From Hyphomicrobium_A sp963782555 (GTDB taxonomy: Bacteria > Pseudomonadota > Alphaproteobacteria > Rhizobiales > Hyphomicrobiaceae), in contig CAWAKB010000001.1 in NCBI GenBank assembly GCA_963782555.1, forward strand, positions 682,001 to 746,000: a stretch of DNA of 64,000 nucleotides. The letters are read 5' to 3'. Shown piece by piece: positions 61,124 through 64,000 of the stretch. Numbering within the stretch: position 1 is the first letter of the stretch; each line of letters opens with the position of its first letter. A program made the translations under genes and the position numbers. The notes beneath the pieces are model-generated. The model made no database searches. It saw only the letters and a list, made by a program, of their open reading frames with translations, and had not been told where the DNA came from.

Positions 61124-62131
61124 TCAACCTGGCAGCTCGGTGCCGCGGCCGGCCGCTTGGCCATCTGCTGACCTGGAGCGGGCCTTCACGCGGTCAGCAA
61201 GCGCGAGCTCAAGCGCCGCCGCGAAGCCTGTCGGAAATCTGAAGCCGGTGGAGCGCAGCTTGGCATTCGAGATCTTGAGCATGCCCAACGGATAGCGGAT
61301 CTCCAAAGTGCGGTGGCGGACGAAGTCCTTTGCCATGTCGGCCACGACGGGCAACTCGAAGGGCGCCGCGAAGCAGGGCTCCCCCGTGACCTCGCGCGCC
61401 CGGGCGTAAAGCCTGCGAAACGTTCCGCTCGATTCATCGCAGATGTTGTAGGCCTCGATGCCATGCAAGGAGTCGTTGAGCCCGCGCATGAGCAAGTGGG
61501 TTATTGCGGCCGCCGCATCCGGGGCAAAGATGTATTGCGTTCGGCGATAGAGCGTCAGAATCTTGCGGGCCAAGCTCCACTCGGCGCTCTCGAGGATGCG
61601 ATCGAGATCCGCCACGACCGTGGGGCGGAGCAGGTCGACGCGCATGGCCGGAGCGAGCTCGCGCAGCGCCAGCTCGCCCAGAGCCTTCGTCCGCGCATAT
61701 CGGAGCATGTAGGGCTCGGCGTAGTACTGCCGCGCAATGGGCCGCGACGGATCGATGAGCGGCGTTTCCTCGTCGACGTCGCGCGAGCGGGGCGACCCGT
61801 ACACCACGATCGAGCTTGCATACCCGAAGTAGCGAACGCCGCCGGTCGCAGCTGCCGCTGCAATAGCGCGTGTTGCCTCCACGTTCACGCGGTCCATCTT
61901 GCTGGCGTCGGAGAGTTGCGCCGCCAGATGCACCACGGCGTCACATCCTTCCACCAGAGGCGCGACGTCGAGGCTCTCGATAAAATCCCAACGCCGCCAA
62001 TCAACGCGCGGAAAATCTCCGGGCGAACGCGCATACTGTCCGCGCACCGCAAAGCCAGCGTCGAGGAGCGCGGGGATCACGTAGCGCCCGGCCATGCCGG
62101 TCGCGCCGGTTACGAGAACAACCTTTGACAA
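61124..62131 (-). CDS. NAD-dependent epimerase/dehydratase (extended SDR)
   Basis: The 335-residue protein begins VVLVTGATGMAGRYVIPALL with TGATGMAG, then DAVVHLAAQLSDASKM, YASSIVVYGSPRS and a YARTKALGELAL block giving Tyr and Lys. It is an extended SDR, but unlike the 17118 product. It ends 20 bases before the stop of the adjacent GMC gene, so they are probably cotranscribed. It likely acts on an NDP-sugar or on the product of the GMC enzyme. Confidence 0.82.
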   Translation of the reverse strand: MSKVVLVTGATGMAGRYVIPALLDAGFAVRGQYARSPGDFPRVDWRRWDFIESLDVAPLVEGCDAVVHLAAQLSDASKMDRVNVEATRAIAAAAATGGVRYFGYASSIVVYGSPRSRDVDEETPLIDPSRPIARQYYAEPYMLRYARTKALGELALRELAPAMRVDLLRPTVVADLDRILESAEWSLARKILTLYRRTQYIFAPDAAAAITHLLMRGLNDSLHGIEAYNICDESSGTFRRLYARAREVTGEPCFAAPFELPVVADMAKDFVRHRTLEIRYPLGMLKISNAKLRSTGFRFPTGFAAALELALADRVKARSRSADGQAAGRGTELPG

Positions 62132-62150
62132 ACCCTGGCCGCCTCCGTGC

Positions 62151-63914
62151 TCAGATGACCTGCCGCTGCGGCAGTATTCCTTTCAGGTGGTCCGCCAGCC
62201 GGATCGCGAGCGTGACGATCATGAGGGTCGGATTGGCGTGCCCGCCCGTCGGAAACACAGAGGAGCCTGCAACATAGAGGCCCGCAACCCCCTGCACGCG
62301 GCAATTCTCATCGACGACCCCTTCACGCGGATTCTCCGACATACGCGTCGTCCCCATGGTGTGCGCCATGTCTATGAAGACGGCGTCATCGACGTTCTCG
62401 TCGCGGATCCAGCCCTCCAGCGTTGGCGGGGGCAGCCCAACCCGACAAAATTCACGTGACATCAGCTGGCCAAGTCGAGCGAGCGACAGTCGCGCCTCTC
62501 GATCTATTTTCCAGTTGATTTTCGCGCGCGGGACGCCGAGCGGGTCCGTTGCCTGCGAAAGCGTGATGCGGCATTCCGGATCGGGGCGCTGCTCGCTGAT
62601 CCCCTCCACGACGAGTCCCAGCAGTTTATGCGGCACACCGCGGTCAAGATGCTCGCGCGCGGCGAAATTGGGGTTGAGCTTGATCACACCATTGACGACA
62701 GCCGACCTGAGCCATTCCGGCATCAAAGCGCTCTGCACGGCCCTCATGCCGATGCCCTTGGCGACGATGGCGGGGGATTTCATCACTGCGGCCAAATCAG
62801 ATACTGGCGCATGCGATCTGCCGCGCATAAGTCGCTTGATCGCGTCGAAGGGATCGTCGGCGGCGCGCTCCTCGAGCATGTAGAGCGCGCAGTTGAGCAG
62901 CTTCTCTCGCTCCTGGACGGCGCGCGGCAGCGCGAGCCCATGCATGTACATATGCGTGCGCCCCTGATGGCGAGCGCCGTGGAACCCGAAGCGCTTCACG
63001 ATCGTGGAGGCTTCGTTTTTTCCGAAGCGACCGATGCGGGCACTTGGATGGTCAAGGAGAAAGCGTCCAACGGCATCGTTGTCGTTGCCGAGGCCCGCCT
63101 GACATACCTGGGTCGATGCCAGCAGCAAGCGCGGGTTCTCAATCCCGCTGGCCGCGAGCACGGCGGCCTTGCCGCGCACGCGAGCGCGCACCCCCTCCAG
63201 GCATGCGGCCTCCACACCCTCAAAGGCCGTCGCATTTGCGTTGGTGATGATCCGCGTGACTGTGGCGTTGAGGAGCACACGGACGTTTGGCGCGCTCTCG
63301 CGTACAAACTCGGGCCCGAAGCGGATCAGGTCCATGCGATCAATGCGGGAGCGGGCAAATTGCCAAAAGAAGGAGCGGACCGCTCCGGTGTCGAAACGGG
63401 GTTCGGGAGGGCGGCATCCGACCATGGCCCAAAGCTCGTCATCTTGGACGTTGGGCCCGAGATTGAGGCGCTCGGCTGCCCGATCGATGTAGGGCTCGAC
63501 TTGCGCGTACGTGATTGGCCAACCGGAATAGGGGACCCACGATCGGCGCTCGAAATCAATGCTCTCGAAGGACGCCGACTTGCCCGCCCATGCATGCGAT
63601 GAGCCGCCAAGCACGCGGCAGCGCACGCCATAGGGTTGCTCGGTGTGCGACCAGGAGGCTGCGAGGGCGCTATGGAACTCGGTACGACGTTCGACCTGGG
63701 CAGCCGCCGCAGGTTCGCCAATGCTCTCGACCGTATTCAGGGCCGAGATTTGGGGAGCCTCTTCCAAGCGCCCGCTCTCGAGCACCAGCACGCGCGCATC
63801 GTGCTCAAAGAACTCGCGCGCGATTGTAAGCCCCGCGGGACCGCCACCAATAATGATCAGATCAGCATCCAGCTCTTGGCCCGATTCCAGATGGGCCAAA
63901 TCCATCAATTCCAA
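62151..63914 (-). CDS. GMC-type flavin oxidoreductase
   Basis: The 587-residue protein has an N-terminal FAD motif (DADLIIIGGGPAGLTIAREF), RCRVLGGSSHAWAGK, LAASGIENPRLLLAST and, at the end, FIDMAHTMGTTRMSENP followed by AGLYVAGSSVFPTGGHANP. These are the ordered GMC blocks with the active-site His (AHTMG) and Asn (GHANP). Such enzymes oxidise alcohols, sugars or lipids using FAD. It has no ferredoxin-like Cys cluster, unlike the 40940 product. Paired with the SDR at 61124, it probably oxidises a sugar of the EPS pathway. The ATG at 63914 is the upstream option; MDLAHL at 63905 is another. Confidence 0.85.
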   Translation of the reverse strand: MELMDLAHLESGQELDADLIIIGGGPAGLTIAREFFEHDARVLVLESGRLEEAPQISALNTVESIGEPAAAAQVERRTEFHSALAASWSHTEQPYGVRCRVLGGSSHAWAGKSASFESIDFERRSWVPYSGWPITYAQVEPYIDRAAERLNLGPNVQDDELWAMVGCRPPEPRFDTGAVRSFFWQFARSRIDRMDLIRFGPEFVRESAPNVRVLLNATVTRIITNANATAFEGVEAACLEGVRARVRGKAAVLAASGIENPRLLLASTQVCQAGLGNDNDAVGRFLLDHPSARIGRFGKNEASTIVKRFGFHGARHQGRTHMYMHGLALPRAVQEREKLLNCALYMLEERAADDPFDAIKRLMRGRSHAPVSDLAAVMKSPAIVAKGIGMRAVQSALMPEWLRSAVVNGVIKLNPNFAAREHLDRGVPHKLLGLVVEGISEQRPDPECRITLSQATDPLGVPRAKINWKIDREARLSLARLGQLMSREFCRVGLPPPTLEGWIRDENVDDAVFIDMAHTMGTTRMSENPREGVVDENCRVQGVAGLYVAGSSVFPTGGHANPTLMIVTLAIRLADHLKGILPQRQVI

Positions 63915-64000
63915 GGCTTTAACCTTCCAAAGCCAAAAAATGCGGGCACAAGCTGGCGCGCTCCCGGAACGGTCGGGTTGTCCGTTGGGGCTCCTGCCTA

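Noticed and set aside
1..64000. tRNA, rRNA, CRISPR, IS element, phage or toxin-antitoxin genes
   Set aside because: None seen by eye; a covariance-model tRNA scan and IS search could not be run.

Overview
The window looks like a chromosome segment of a high-GC alphaproteobacterium, probably order Hyphomicrobiales (Xanthobacteraceae/Hyphomicrobiaceae-like). This is inferred from gene content (Bfd/Bfr modules, Omp25/31-like porin, PssN/ExoF-type export protein, Rrf2 regulator), base composition and sigma-54 promoter style. No rRNA, tRNA, CRISPR array, insertion sequence or phage gene was found.

Region 1 (1-3409): the 5' end of an FtsX/MacB-type ABC permease, then four tandem minus-strand paralogues of a small secreted protein family that I do not recognise. 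Each ends in a Cys-flanked C-terminal motif. Each copy carries its own downstream GATCCCG/CGGGATC-type hairpin, and at least three carry an upstream CTGTTCC-N4-GGAACAG palindrome.

Region 2 (3410-7508): an Rrf2 regulator without cluster cysteines, then three bfd-like ferredoxin/bacterioferritin pairs. Pairs 2 and 3 are a recent 1.2 kb tandem duplication. Each is preceded by a perfect TGGCAC-N5-TTGC sigma-54 promoter and a TGT-N10-ACA NifA-type upstream site. Both duplicated bfr genes begin with ATA instead of ATG, and copy 2 is also frameshifted.

Region 3 (7186-16867): metabolic and housekeeping genes: ampG, glpK (frameshifted), DUF2905, an outer-membrane barrel, a cyclase/FAH-hydrolase pair, a lipoprotein, a GlsB/YeaQ protein, a cytochrome c, a VOC protein and PPK2. 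Two stacked palindromic repeats lie between ampG and glpK.

Region 4 (17118-63914): a large Wzx/Wzy-type exopolysaccharide locus. It has two monotopic sugar transferases (one with an altered catalytic dyad), a flippase, a polymerase/ligase, a Wza-like export protein, many GT2/GT4/GT8/GT39 glycosyltransferases, nucleotide-sugar genes (rfbC, an rfbF-like gene, epimerases, a C-methyltransferase, a PIG-L deacetylase, a DUF4910 peptidase-like protein), a secreted glycosidase, two SDR+GMC-oxidoreductase pairs and a LuxR-type regulator. No chain-length co-polymerase is visible.

Embedded in the locus (27024-38422) is a carrier-protein acylation module: FkbH, ACP, a MaoC-MaoC-SDR fusion, an MBOAT acyltransferase and two SGNH-like membrane proteins. 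Its layout resembles the Dlt D-alanylation system with FkbH in place of the ligase. I infer that it decorates the polysaccharide with a three-carbon or hydroxyacyl group. This is the best candidate here for an undescribed system.

Six genes are broken by single-base indels, mostly in short homopolymers (bfr copy 2, glpK, DUF2905, ACP, a GT-C-like protein, a GT4). This suggests read or assembly errors at least as much as real decay.
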